From assembly GCA_010645155.1 (NCBI GenBank), contig CM021316.1, forward strand, positions 2,649,249 through 2,713,248: 64,000 nt of DNA, given 5' to 3'. Below the pieces are notes generated by a model that saw nothing but the letters and a program-made list of their open reading frames with translations, searched no databases and had not been told where the DNA came from. Shown one piece after another: positions 1 to 9,837 of the stretch. How positions within the stretch are numbered: position 1 is the stretch's first letter; each line of letters opens with the position of its first letter. This DNA comes from Tigriopus japonicus. Taxonomy: Eukaryota > Arthropoda > Copepoda > Harpacticoida > Harpacticidae. The position numbers and the translations under genes are program-made.

Positions 1-650
1 GCGGGCAACCGTTCAGGAAATAAGCTCTTACGCAAAGGCTTCAGCTCATGAGCCATGGCCAGGCCGTAAATGGCAGATTGCCACGTGCCAAAGTTAATGG
101 CGGGTCCGGATACATCCGGAGGAGTGGTGACCGTTAAATAGGTCTCAATGTCATTGACATCCCCCTCCATTTTGGATGTTAGGAACATCTGCCCGAGGTC
201 GGAGGGAATCGAATCAAAACCGCAGGAGCTGATGACATAAATCCCCTTGGCTTCGGCTGGTTCATGGTAATGCAATTGCATTTTTTCCATGTATTGGGGC
301 TCCCCGCTGATATCCAGGTGGTGAGTGCCGGCTTCAACGCAAGCCTTGACCACTTGTTCACCGTAAAAGCGATATGGTCCCACGCAATTCAAGACCAAAC
401 GGGCTTGAGAAGCCATTTGAGCCAAGGATGATTCCTCCTTGATATCGCATACTACCACGGGCACGGAAATAAGGTTTAAGCCCGTGGCTTTGGAGGCAGC
501 TTCCAATACGGCCTTTAACTTGCTCTCAGAGCGACCCGAGATGGCCCAAGTGAGCTTTTGATCATTTTGGGCTAAGGCTCGAGCCAAATATTCCACCACA
601 AATTGCCCGGTGTAGCCCGAGGCCCCAAATATGACGATGTCAAACTTCAT
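1..650 (-). CDS. SCCPDH: Saccharopine dehydrogenase-like oxidoreductase (SCCPDH family), 5' part, truncated by window edge
   Basis: The minus strand is open from an ATG at 650-648 to the window edge, giving 216 residues with no visible intron; the rest of the gene lies before base 1. The N-terminus MKFDIVIFGASGYTGQF carries the Gly-rich Rossmann motif GASGYTG for dinucleotide binding. It is followed by the family segments LVLNCVGPYRFYG, HLDISGEPQYMEKM and SSCGFDSIPSDLG, then FGTWQSAIYG, all in the order seen in animal SCCPDH proteins. Family members are membrane- or lipid-droplet-associated oxidoreductases of poorly known substrate; they are not the lysine-degrading saccharopine dehydrogenase itself. 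The start is the first in-frame ATG and sits directly before the Rossmann strand, as in relatives. The product name is secure at family level; the biochemical role is not. Confidence 0.9.
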   Translation of the reverse strand, partial: MKFDIVIFGASGYTGQFVVEYLARALAQNDQKLTWAISGRSESKLKAVLEAASKATGLNLISVPVVVCDIKEESSLAQMASQARLVLNCVGPYRFYGEQVVKACVEAGTHHLDISGEPQYMEKMQLHYHEPAEAKGIYVISSCGFDSIPSDLGQMFLTSKMEGDVNDIETYLTVTTPPDVSGPAINFGTWQSAIYGLAMAHELKPLRKSLFPERLP

Positions 651-2071
651 GTCCAATTGATTTTGCGTGAAGAAATGAAGTTAGATGGAAGGTCTTGACT
701 GTAGACGAGTCTTAGACGAATGGAGTCGTTATCTTAACAATGCAAGAACTGTTTGAGACCTTTGACACCTACATGTAGCATGTGAGTCATGCACACTTGG
801 TCGTGAAAAGAACCCGTTTTGGGCTCAAATTGTCGTCAAGGTGGGTTCATGGGCTCATCGTGCCAGCCTTCAACACAGGGTAACTGAACATCGTCAGAAC
901 CTGCAACTCTATCTACTAGTTGTGAATTAAAATTATCCTAATTTTTTTTAGTCCACATTGTGATTGGAGCGATATATTACTTTTGTTCAGTAGTTTGGGG
1001 GTACAAATAGCAAAAAGTTCCGAGCATATTTTATTCACTGTGAAAACAATGTGGGAAACGACCGCCGGGTCCGTGGCGTCAGGTCAGTTTGCGTGGTTTG
1101 GCCCTGTAAGCAGGGTGACCAATATTTTTACAATTCACTATGAAAATGTTCTCGAGAATTTTGCTCCATCATTATGAAGAAATCACTTGCGAAGCAAAAA
1201 AAAATGTGTGTTATTCTGACAATTAAGCGGATTTATTTAATATTGTTATTTAAATGTTTCGAGTTTGTATTTCTTCAATTGGACTGTGGTTTGGTGAACC
1301 GATTTGGTCCCATTTGATTTGATAGGAAATGGCAACTTTGTCATAAGTATCATTTATTTTTCTCGTTTTTTTACTCAAATCCAAAATAGGAAGAGAACAT
1401 TATGTAAACTTTATTATGTAAAGGGGGCATGAATGCTTTAGTAATAAAATCTCAGAAGTGACTTGAAGATGCCTAGATTATTTATTCTTTCTAACTTAAC
1501 ATACCGAATTTCGACTCAAAAGTCCTATCAAGATGGAATGTGATTAACTTATCTCACCCAACACTGGTAAAGGAAAACTAATATTATATCTTAAAAAGAA
1601 ATCTTTTCCATCATAACTAACTTTGTTCAGCCTTCAGTCATTTTTGATTGTGTTTAAGTACGTAATATTAATGTATTGGGCTTAGGAGAACCGCTTGAGA
1701 TGTTAAAAAGCATGATTTTTTTTTTTAAATTTTAGTCTTTTACCCATGAAAATAATTATAAAAGTCTCTCATTTCAACAAGACTTTCTAACAATAGATTA
1801 ATATTATTTGCTTCACATAATGATCAAATGCTAACAGGCTGATTACATTATTTTGAGTTTCCAAGTAATCAGATCCCCAAGTGTCCCAAAATCCTCGATT
1901 CCATGTCTAGTCACCCTGGTTTCCCCCAAAGGTCTAAAATTCAGCCTTGTTTGTCGTCCAAGAAAACAGAGGAAGGCATCGTTTTTGTCAGCGCATTCGT
2001 TCATTGGCCTCGCATCTTAGCCATGGGGTTCGGAATGGCTGTCTAAATGTCGGTGGGATTGGCAAGCTATC
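651..2071. other. Intergenic region between SCCPDH-like gene and PIAS
   Basis: This stretch lies between two divergent genes, so it should hold both promoters. From about 900 to 1850 it is AT-rich with many stops in all frames and no splice-bounded open stretch. An in-frame TAG at 2018-2020 precedes the PIAS start. I see no RNA gene, tandem repeat or recognisable mobile element. Confidence 0.5.
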
Positions 2072-4961
2072 ATGGCCGAATACGATGTGCTCCACTCGAT
2101 GGTTATGGGATTCCGAATGTCGGAACTGCAACTCTTGATGGCATTTGCCGGGAAAAGTAAAAGTGGACGAAAGTGTGAACTTCAGGTACTTTCGGGACGT
2201 AAAGAGCCTTGACAAGCTATTCTTGTTCCCTGGCCAGATCTGAAAATTATTATTTAGGGGTCTTTCTTGAAAGAAACATGAAAGGAGATGAATTTTAGGA
2301 TATCTGAGAGGAGTCATAAGTATGGATTTTGAGTGAAGATTCGATATCGAGCCGGCTCATGGCCGATCCCTAGTATGAAGTGGATGGATTTCTAAGATTT
2401 TTTGCCCAAGCAATTCAGGGTCTTCCATAATCATGATATCTAATGAAGGTTTCATGTGATTTTCAAGACTTTCGGTTTTGGTCATGCCAACAGACATTTT
2501 GAAGAATGAAGTTTGAGTGGGTTCAAAAGCCTCTGAAGTACCCCGATTTATCGGGTTCAAAGTGCGCTATACTCTTTCAGAACAAAAATGGAAATATTGT
2601 ATTTATAGGGAATGTTTTATGGTCAACTGCTTTTATCTTTGATGAAAGTGGCGTGTTAGATTTTAATCATCCTGATCCATAGTTGAATTAAAATGCGAGC
2701 GATTTTTGCCCCGAAAGATAATTTCATGTGCGGAATCTTTATGTTGCAGAGTCGAGCTCTTGAGCTTATCAACATCAATTCCTCGTCCATGAAATTAAAG
2801 ATCCGCGAGCTGAGTAACGCCATGTACAGCTCGCTGAATTCAGCCGCATCGGTCAATCCTTACAGTCACAATTACGTTGGGGGTGGCGAGGACGAGAGTA
2901 TTGGCTCTGAGAGCGCCTCCATCCCCTCATCGGTTCCTAGTGTTCCCGTTTCAGCCAGTGGATCGAATCGAGCCAATCGAGAAACATCCGGATCGAGTAG
3001 CGGGGGTCGAACCCGTCGAAGTGCGGCCGTTGCGGCTGCCAGAGCACTTTCCCGAGTGTCGGACGTGTCGCCCGCGGACTCGGATCAAAGCTCGAATGGG
3101 TCGGATTATTCGGATTCGCGCTCTTCGAGTGAGAGTGCTGTGTCCATTGTAAATAGTGATTCGGAGTCCAGTCGTGGTCGGAGTAACTCGAGCCGCTCCA
3201 AAGATTTAACTTTTACCGGCCAAGTGAACCGGAAACGCACGCCTCAAGGTTCAAGTAACGGCACATCCTCCAAATCCTCGTCTGCTCCCAAGACCCAACC
3301 CGTGGTTGAGGAATCTAATAAGTAGGGCTTGAACACTTTTCTTTTAAGAGAGTCGACCAAAATGGCATTGGCAATCTTTCCTTTCAGTCATCTCATGTAC
3401 CCCACTTTTCCGGATGTGAAGCTCCGTGAGCTGCCGTTTTACAAGATTCTGGCCATTTTGATGCAGCCTTGCTCTCTTCAACCGGGAGGAACCGCACGAT
3501 TCCAGGAACAGAAATTCTCGTTCTTTCTCTCACCGTCTCAAGCCAGCGAAATTGCTTCCAGTAGTTTCCGAGATAGTCAGGGACGGGTGGAGTACAAGAA
3601 GCAAATACAAATGCGATTCAGTTTACTCGAAACATCTTGTGAGCAAGATGACAACTTTCCAGCTTCTATCTGCGTCAAAGTAAGTTCAATGGCACGCACC
3701 ATGATTTTGGAGTAGGATTTATAAAGTGTATATTTAGGTCAACAACAAGATGCAGCCACTCCCCAACCCCATCCCCACGAACAAACCGGGTGTGGAACCT
3801 AAACGCCCACCCAAACCAATCAATATTACCGCCCTGTGCAAATTGTCTTCGACCATGCCCAATTTCCTCGATGTGTCTTGGGCGGTGGAGATTGGGCGTG
3901 GCTTCACGGTGTCCATCTACTACGTGGACAAGCTCTCGGCTATGGATTTGATGCGAGAGCTCAAAGAGCGCGGGATTCGGCATCCAGATTACACGCGAGC
4001 CATCATCAAGGAGAGGTTGAACGACAAAGACGTCGATGTCATGACCACCTCTTGTAAAGTCACCTTAGCTTGTCCCTTGGGTAAAGTGATAAAGAACGAT
4101 AAAGAGACCGCAGGAACCAAAATCATTGATCTGCTTTCAGGAAAAATGCGTATGAGCTATCCGTGTCGAGCGAGCACGTGTGACCATTTGCAATGCTTTG
4201 ATGCCAACCTCTTTCTCATGATGAACGAGCGCAAGCCCAAATGGTTGTGCCCTGTTTGCAACAAACAAGCTTTGTTCAATAAGTTGCTCATCGATGGTTT
4301 TTTCAACGAGGTAAGATAGATCAATTATTGTTGCCGGATTGCATCTCATATTCGTTGAATCTGTGTAGGTTCTCAAATCGTCCAAACTCCCACCTCACGA
4401 CCACGAGATAGTTCTTCACAACGATGGGTCTTGGGAACCATTGCCCTTCAAGAAGGAAGGCGTTTCGTCCAAAGATGAAGAAGCCGCTGCCGCCGTGGCC
4501 GCAAATTCGGCGGCGGCGGCAAAATCCACTCCGGTCGAGACCTTAAACCTCGATGACGACGAGAGCTCGTCCCCAGCCCCAACTCCATTGCCCTCCAATT
4601 CTGATACGGAAAAAGCTTCCAGTACTAGTGGTGACAAAGCCACGCCCTCGGACTCATCTGGAGCTTCCAAAGCAGTTGTTGAAGGAGCTGCTAAAGCTGG
4701 AACCACCTCGGCCACAACGAAAAGCGACAAAAGATCGGTGAGTGAAGTCGGTTTGAGGGTGTTGATCGCCAATGAGATTGGAACATTTCTTTTGGTTAGT
4801 TTGATTGCATCACTTTGGATTCGGACAGTGAGGAGGATTCCGAGACACGCCCGCCAAACCGTAAGAAGCCCGCCCAGGATTCGAATTCGGACAAGCCGGC
4901 TAAATCCAAGGATCCGCCTCCACCACCAAGTACACCGCCTCTTATTTGTCTGGATGACTAA
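2072..4961 (+). CDS. PIAS: PIAS-family SUMO E3 ligase (Su(var)2-10 orthologue), complete, 7 coding exons
   Basis: PIAS proteins attach SUMO to nuclear proteins with UBC9. Exons read as 2072-2185, 2750-3321, 3388-3679, 3738-4080, 4141-4310, 4369-4737 and 4800-4961; all junctions are GT-AG and in phase, giving 673 residues. Order of domains: SAP (about residues 13-57, MSELQLLMAFAGKSKSGRK), a long Ser-rich linker (about 75-228), PINIT (about 231-400, including FPDVKLRELPFYKIL and GVEPKRPPKPINIT), SP-RING (438-495) with the zinc ligands Cys454-x-His456 and Cys477-x2-Cys480, an Ala/Ser/Pro tail, and SUMO-interacting-motif-like CITLDSDSEED (from about residue 623) and LICLDD at the very C-terminus. 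The start is the first ATG after an in-frame TAG at 2018. The Ser-rich linker is longer than in vertebrate PIAS1. Confidence 0.93.
4081..4140 (+). other. 60-nt in-frame mini-intron inside the PIAS SP-RING coding region
   Basis: The stretch begins GTAAAG and ends CTGCTTTCAG. Removing it joins CCC-TTG-G to GA-AAA-ATG and gives CPLGKMR, which matches the conserved start of the PIAS SP-RING. Its length is divisible by three and it has no in-frame stop, so an ORF finder reads straight through and adds 20 residues that no PIAS relative has at this point. The call rests on splice consensus plus family conservation. Confidence 0.85.
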
Positions 4962-5110
4962 TCTAAATCCATAGAGTACCTCTGTCTCCCTATATTATTC
5001 TTTTCTATCAATCCGAATTTCTTCCCGTATGTCTTGAAATCTCGTAGCTCGATCCCTTGTTTTCGTTCGAATATAACGAGGGGCAAACTGGAGATTGGGA
5101 CACGTATTTC

Positions 5111-5722
5111 TCACACAAAACGAGCGATATATTTCGCTCTAGGAGCCTTTTGAGCCAATTCTGGCCATTGAACCAAAACATGCGGAGTAAGAAATTGCAT
5201 GATCTGCCCAGAAAATGACAGCCTTTGGACTCGACAAATGCTTTCCACGTAAAATATCACGGTCTGACAGATGAGGAATTGGTTCAAAATCCATGCCACA
5301 CCACAAACCGGAATACAAGTGCCGGGTCCATTACATAAAATGGCCTGAGGTCGTGTTTGAACTAGTAGGGACACGCTCTTGAAACTGGATATCAAGGTGG
5401 AAATGAAAGTGGATCCCCAGGATTGTCCCACTTCTCGAGAGCGTGGTATGGTAAGGATCTTATGTTCAGGATAGAATTGGGCTACTTTTTGGGCGCTGAA
5501 TCGATCAGTCTCGGCCATGACGAAGAAGCATTGTTTGTACTGGTTGAGAGGAATGTGTTTGAGGAGAGTCATCATTTCCGAGGTATGTCCACCAGAGCCT
5601 AGGATGATCATCACGGTCATATCTTGGATTGATTTGGGTCGGGGCCGAAATGTGCGCAACAGGAGATAGAGCAGAACCAATAAGATGGAACAGGCCACAA
5701 GATAAAGCACGTTGTTTTCCAT
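5111..5722 (-). CDS. ALG14: ALG14, UDP-GlcNAc transferase membrane anchor subunit
   Basis: ALG14 anchors the catalytic subunit ALG13 to the cytosolic face of the ER; together they add the second GlcNAc to dolichol-PP-GlcNAc in N-glycan assembly. The 203-residue product is a single uninterrupted exon. It begins with one hydrophobic anchor (about residues 5-24, LYLVACSILLVLLYLLLRTF), followed by MIILGSGGHTSEMMTLL, the hallmark glycine-rich loop, ETDRFSA, ILTIPRSREVGQS, CNGPGTCIPVCG and FYVESICRVQRLS, and ends with the family-typical C-terminus HVLVQWPELAQ. Length is close to the human protein (216). The stop lies 149 bp from the stop of the convergent PIAS gene. ALG13 is not in this window. Confidence 0.95.
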   Translation of the reverse strand: MENNVLYLVACSILLVLLYLLLRTFRPRPKSIQDMTVMIILGSGGHTSEMMTLLKHIPLNQYKQCFFVMAETDRFSAQKVAQFYPEHKILTIPRSREVGQSWGSTFISTLISSFKSVSLLVQTRPQAILCNGPGTCIPVCGVAWILNQFLICQTVIFYVESICRVQRLSFSGQIMQFLTPHVLVQWPELAQKAPRAKYIARFV

Positions 5723-5798
5723 TGTAGGGAGAGGGTTTTTGGGGTTAGATTTTCTTGGTGAGGTGAAACTGAAGTTATTAACGTCGTCTCAAAACAGT

Positions 5799-5806
5799 TG
5801 ACGTCA
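5799..5806. promoter_or_regulatory. Palindromic CRE-like site (TGACGTCA) upstream of ALG14
   Basis: A perfect 8-bp TGACGTCA palindrome lies 76 bp upstream of the ALG14 start codon. This is the consensus for CREB/ATF bZIP factors, often found in housekeeping promoters. Binding is inferred from the motif and position only. Confidence 0.45.
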
Positions 5807-6091
5807 TGTTAGAATAACAAACGTCTCAAAATGGAAATCACCAAACCTCGCTTTTTCTGAACTATAGTTTATTTCCAATTTGAATTACTAGTTTGAACTA
5901 TAGAACTGTAGTTTGAACTATTTCGACGACAAAATTTTCTACGCGCTCATTAGCCAATCTTATGAATGAATCTGGTGTGATATTGTAAAGAAACAATGCA
6001 CTATTGTGCTATTTTGTCATTAATACTCGTAGAAATGGTTGGAAATCATATTTTGCATGTTCAGGTACAGAATGTGGTTTGTTTTCTTGCG

Positions 6092-7162
6092 TTAATGTCT
6101 TTTCCCTCGTTTTGGCCTATTCATCTCATTGGAATCATACATTTCTGACCCCGTGTCCTTTTGAACATTTTCAGGCAGTGGCTTAATTTTGCGTTTAATC
6201 TCCATATTGACTTGTACCAATTGCTTGACGAAGTTCTGACGGTCCGTTTCATCCAATTTATTCAAATTATGGCCAATTTCTTCCAGGATTTGGCTCTGAT
6301 TCAATTGAATCTCCTGTAAAGATTTTTTTTATATTCAGCGAGTAAGAAACCAAAAAGTATTATGCAACTGAAGGGATACTCACCGGCTTGTTACGATTCT
6401 GGATAGGAATAACTTCGGGTTCAACCTCAGTTTCGGAGTTGTTCCCTTTTCTTTTCATGCACACCTCAATATTCCTCAGATCCTGCATGGTGACAACTTT
6501 GCCCGGGTTCTCATTTGAGTGTCCCATATTACAATATCCCTTCAAAATGTCCCTTTTCGACACCCCCGCTTTCAATAACGTCTCCAAAGAGTCTCTCATC
6601 AAACGCGATATCCTTTGAGCTTGAACCTCCAGAGAATGCGAATGAGTTCGGCATCCCCGAAGTCGAAACATTCTTCCTTGTTTCTGACACACGCGACTCT
6701 TTCTTCGATCCTCTTCCGAACATTGGCAAGCCATCCATGGACAAATAGCTAATTTGGCTTTACAATTGTAAGAGCTAACTGTCATCGTAATTCGTTCTTT
6801 TGGTAACTGAGAGTTCGAATTCTGTCTTGGAGGTCGATGTCGACATCGGTACATGGCATAATCGGGTTTGGTTTCCGTAATAACAAAACTTTGGTCCCAT
6901 TCCATGGACACGATCCAAGCTTTGGCCGCTTCCAAGGATGGAAATGTTTCGAAAACGGGCTCATGATCGTGTTTCTCGTGACAGAGAGGCAAATGACATT
7001 GGACTTGGGTTTCGTGGTGGATCTTTCCACGACGAGATGTCAGCACCTTTTGACATTTGAGGCAGTGATACACTAATATCAAGGAGTTTTATGAAAAGAG
7101 TTAACTTTGAACCTGATAAGAGTTCAATTACCTTTCTGAGAAGGGGCTTTGGGAGTGTCCAT
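6092..7162 (-). CDS. Unrecognised Cys/His-rich protein, possibly derived from a MULE-type transposase N-terminal region
   Basis: Three exons read on the minus strand: 7162-7132 (MDTPKAPSQK), 7072-6384 and 6313-6092; both introns are GT-AG and in phase, giving 313 residues. A zinc-finger-like block opens with YHCLKCQKVL (C14, C17) followed by a His/Cys cluster (about residues 29-45). Next comes FPSLEAAKAWI and a segment ending YAMYRCRHR, then CKAKLAICPWMACQC, and an amphipathic RISRLMRDSLETLLKAGVSK stretch (within about residues 180-215). The order F-x2-x-EEA-like helix, Y-x-CRR, Cys cluster, H-x-H and GVSKRDIL resembles the DNA-binding front half of MULE/FAR1/FLYWCH-type transposase-derived proteins, but no DDE catalytic part is present. 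The family assignment is tentative. The C-terminal exon is charged and ends KRGKRH, a possible nuclear signal. Confidence 0.75.
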
Positions 7163-7955
7163 TAGTTCGTAGGTTGAAATGAATGGGCGGTTGGAGGATT
7201 GGAGGCATTAGGATTTGTTCAAGCTGAGCTAATTGATTTGAAGATGTAAATCAAGTGTAGCTATTAAAAGAAAAAAAGACAGATAAAATACGATTTTTTC
7301 GCACGGATGATATTCATGAAATTATTAATGGAAGGCCGAAACATCAAGAAGAAGGTTGTCAGTAGGTACTTATTTGATTTTATTAATAGGAATGTATTCT
7401 AACCAATATTTTCATAGAAAAAGCAACAAATTTTGCGTGTTCAAGCACACAATGAATTGAAACTACCTAAAAATAAGAAGACAAACATTGAAGAATAACA
7501 GATGATACAATTAAAAAACCCTACATTTCGTTCACACTAAATACCGATAGATTAAGGTCAAAGACTTAGATTAAAGAAGTCATTAATAATATTTTCCGAC
7601 AGACAAAGTACACAGAAAGGCTAACCCGCAAATTGACCTTGAGATGTGCAGCTCGAAACAAAATCAAAACAAAGCGGAAACAACGATAGGTTGGGTGAAA
7701 ACGTCGCTTTTGGATAAACTACGTAGAAAATAAGAACGGACATTCAGGACTCAAACTGGAAAAAGGGACAATATTTCTGATAGACAGCATCATGGCGCAC
7801 TAATATTATATCTTTCAAGAGATATTCATGCCCATCCTGTTCAAATAAATGCTTTCATCCTTCACATATACGTTTTCCAGTGATCCCATGATCACGCTGT
7901 TCTTTGTTCCTGTGACGTCACCCACCAGGAAAATCACGGGAAAAATACATCAACC
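7163..7955. other. Intergenic divergent promoter region
   Basis: This region separates the Cys/His-rich gene (-) from the SEFIR adaptor gene (+), which start head to head. It is AT-rich with short ORFs only. The sole recognisable element is the CRE-like site near its right end. Confidence 0.5.
7913..7920. promoter_or_regulatory. Palindromic CRE-like site (TGACGTCA) just upstream of the Death/SEFIR adaptor gene
   Basis: A second perfect TGACGTCA lies 35 bp before the ATG at 7956, so it sits in the 5' UTR or core promoter. Role inferred from motif and position. Confidence 0.4.
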
Positions 7956-9715
7956 ATGGAGGGCGAGGAACAACCTGGAACCGAGGATCTCTTGAGCCGT
8001 CTCAAGCGCGATTTGGCCCTTCAAAACAAGGTGCAACGGGATCACGAGACTCCTCATCATCAGACCGAGTCTTCAGTGAGCTTGAGTCTGGACAAAGTGA
8101 AGCGTTTGGCCGATGAGGAACGCCAAGCCAGTTTGTGTCGGTTTCAAAAGGCCGTGGAACGGACTCGAGCCATTCCTTTGGTGGCCTTGACCTACACGAC
8201 CTTGGGCTGCCAACTCTTTGAGCAACTCTGCATGAACATCGATGTCAACCAGGAATACACGGCCGTAAGCATATGCAATCTAGTGGAATCGACTTATTTT
8301 TGACATGATTGGTTAGAGATGTGTAGGTCGTTTAAGATATTTAAAGAGCAAGGCAAAAATCTTCTTTTCACTACACTTTTCAATAAGGCTTGAGAGCCAG
8401 AGCGATGCGTTACTCGTTGCCACAGATGGCGCTGCTCAAAGGGTAAGCCACCAGCAACCCTAAGGTGTATCAATTTACAGAAAAGAACGGAAATATCAAC
8501 TCAAAACGTGTGGGACAAGTAACTATTGGTCTCTTTCATTTCTTAAACTTATGTTGGCAAATCTTGATAATTCAAAACAGCGTCCGTTCGAAAAATTCAT
8601 TTATTGCACAAAATTTGACACTTGTCAAACGCCACCGTTGACAAAGATGCATAATTGGCTCCCATATCACCCTGTTCAATTTGTAGATCTTGCCTCAATG
8701 GAGTGATGTGGCCAATCAGCTTCAAATCGACGATCTGCGGATCCAATGGGTTCAGACGTGCGTCCGCCCTAAGGAAGGGCTGACCCGAGCCATTCTGGAG
8801 ATGTATATGCGCGATAACGGCACTTTAGGTCAGGTCTTGGGGGCTTTACTGGACCTGGAACTGTATGCCGTGTTAGGACGCGTGGTGGAAGCGGTCGAGC
8901 TGTTCGTCAAAGACCATGAAAATCGTCCGGATACCCTCAAAAGGCCCAACCCCCAATACTTTTCCATCTTGGCCACATTGGCCAATGTATTCGGACAGCA
9001 AGATCCTTGTTCGGAAATCTTCAAGTTGTCATCCCTCAACCATCAACAGCCTTTAACCCATTCCGTGTTGGTACAAAGCTCGGGGGAAGGTCGAGAAAAC
9101 TTGGATTTTTTGGACCAATTTGATCCCTACAAACCGGATATTCACAACAAACTCGATTTCGAAGGGTCAACTTTGTCCAAACCGGGTCAAGATACCAAGC
9201 TCTGCCGCATTCTATTACTCTTCGCTTCCGATGGCGTCGAGTTCAGTCGCGATATCAAGATGTGGATCCACGGATTTGAGTTCGAAAATGTGCGCGCTGA
9301 AGTGTTCCAACTCAATGAGGTATCCATGTGGTTTGAGGTCTTGCAGAATCCCGAGGCTTGTTGCCTGAAATGGGCGAATGAGGCGGATTACGTCATACCC
9401 ATTCTGACCCCCAATTATCTGAGAGAAATTCATATCGGATCCGGACAAAATGGCGAGGGTAGTTTGCTCCCCACATCGGCAACCCTCAATCGATTCTTAT
9501 ACAATTGTCTGAGAGCTCGATATGCCCAGGAAGGGTGCAAGAACAAGGTGGTTCGACCTATTATTCCCTCAGAGTATCTGGCCCAAATCAGCCGATCTCA
9601 AGTAGTACAGATTGACCCAATCCTAAGATCGGTTTGGATTCCAATGGATCAAAGTAGGGTGGAAGGGCGACTCAAGAGTATGCTCAACTCGAAGAAGATG
9701 ATTGTCAGTAACTAG
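7956..9715 (+). CDS. Death-domain plus SEFIR adaptor, Act1/CIKS-like (IL-17-receptor-type signalling); MyD88-like is the alternative
   Basis: Two exons, 7956-8264 and 8687-9715, join in phase (donor GCC|GTAAGC, acceptor TTTGTAG|ATC) to give 445 residues. The front is charged and helical. Residues about 75-176 fit a death domain: IPLVALTYTTLGCQLFEQL, PQWSDVANQL, then NGTLGQVLGALLDLELYAVL, the usual helix 5-6 pattern. After a linker, residues about 274-445 fit a SEFIR (TIR-related) domain: CRILLLFASDGVEFSRDIKM (first strand and helix), WANEADYVIPILTPNYLREI, then LNRFLYNCLRARYAQEGC and VVRPIIPSEYL, matching the later part of the SEFIR fold. A canonical TIR box 2 (RDxxPG) is absent, which argues against MyD88. 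Known family members couple IL-17 receptors to TRAF6/NF-kB in the cytosol. The domain call is by eye. Confidence 0.72.
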
Positions 9716-9799
9716 CCGTTGGCTTCTATCTTTACCTTTGTGTTGTAAATGATGTATACTATTTTGCAAATAAGCGTGTTTATGTTCATATGAATAACA

Positions 9800-9805
9800 T
9801 TTATT
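9800..9805 (-). terminator. Likely WTAP polyadenylation signal (AATAAA on minus strand)
   Basis: TTTATT on the plus strand reads AATAAA on the minus strand, 33 bp past the WTAP stop. It lies in the 122-bp gap between two convergent genes, so the WTAP 3' UTR must be very short or overlap the neighbour's 3' UTR. Confidence 0.5.
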
Positions 9806-9837
9806 ATTCTCATTCATAACATTCCTTATTTATAAAG

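Noticed and set aside
1947..2317. ORFs on both strands over PIAS exon 1
   Set aside because: They are out of frame with the SAP-domain exon 2072-2185 and carry no motif.
2693..3325. A 210-codon plus-strand ORF that looks like a separate gene
   Set aside because: Its first 19 codons and its last codon are intron sequence. The open part from 2750 is PIAS exon 2, entered from the acceptor at 2749 and left at the donor at 3322.
7956..9715. Calling the Death-domain adaptor MyD88
   Set aside because: The death domain is MyD88-like, but the C-terminal domain lacks the TIR box 2 and fits SEFIR better; left as Act1/CIKS-like without a gene symbol.
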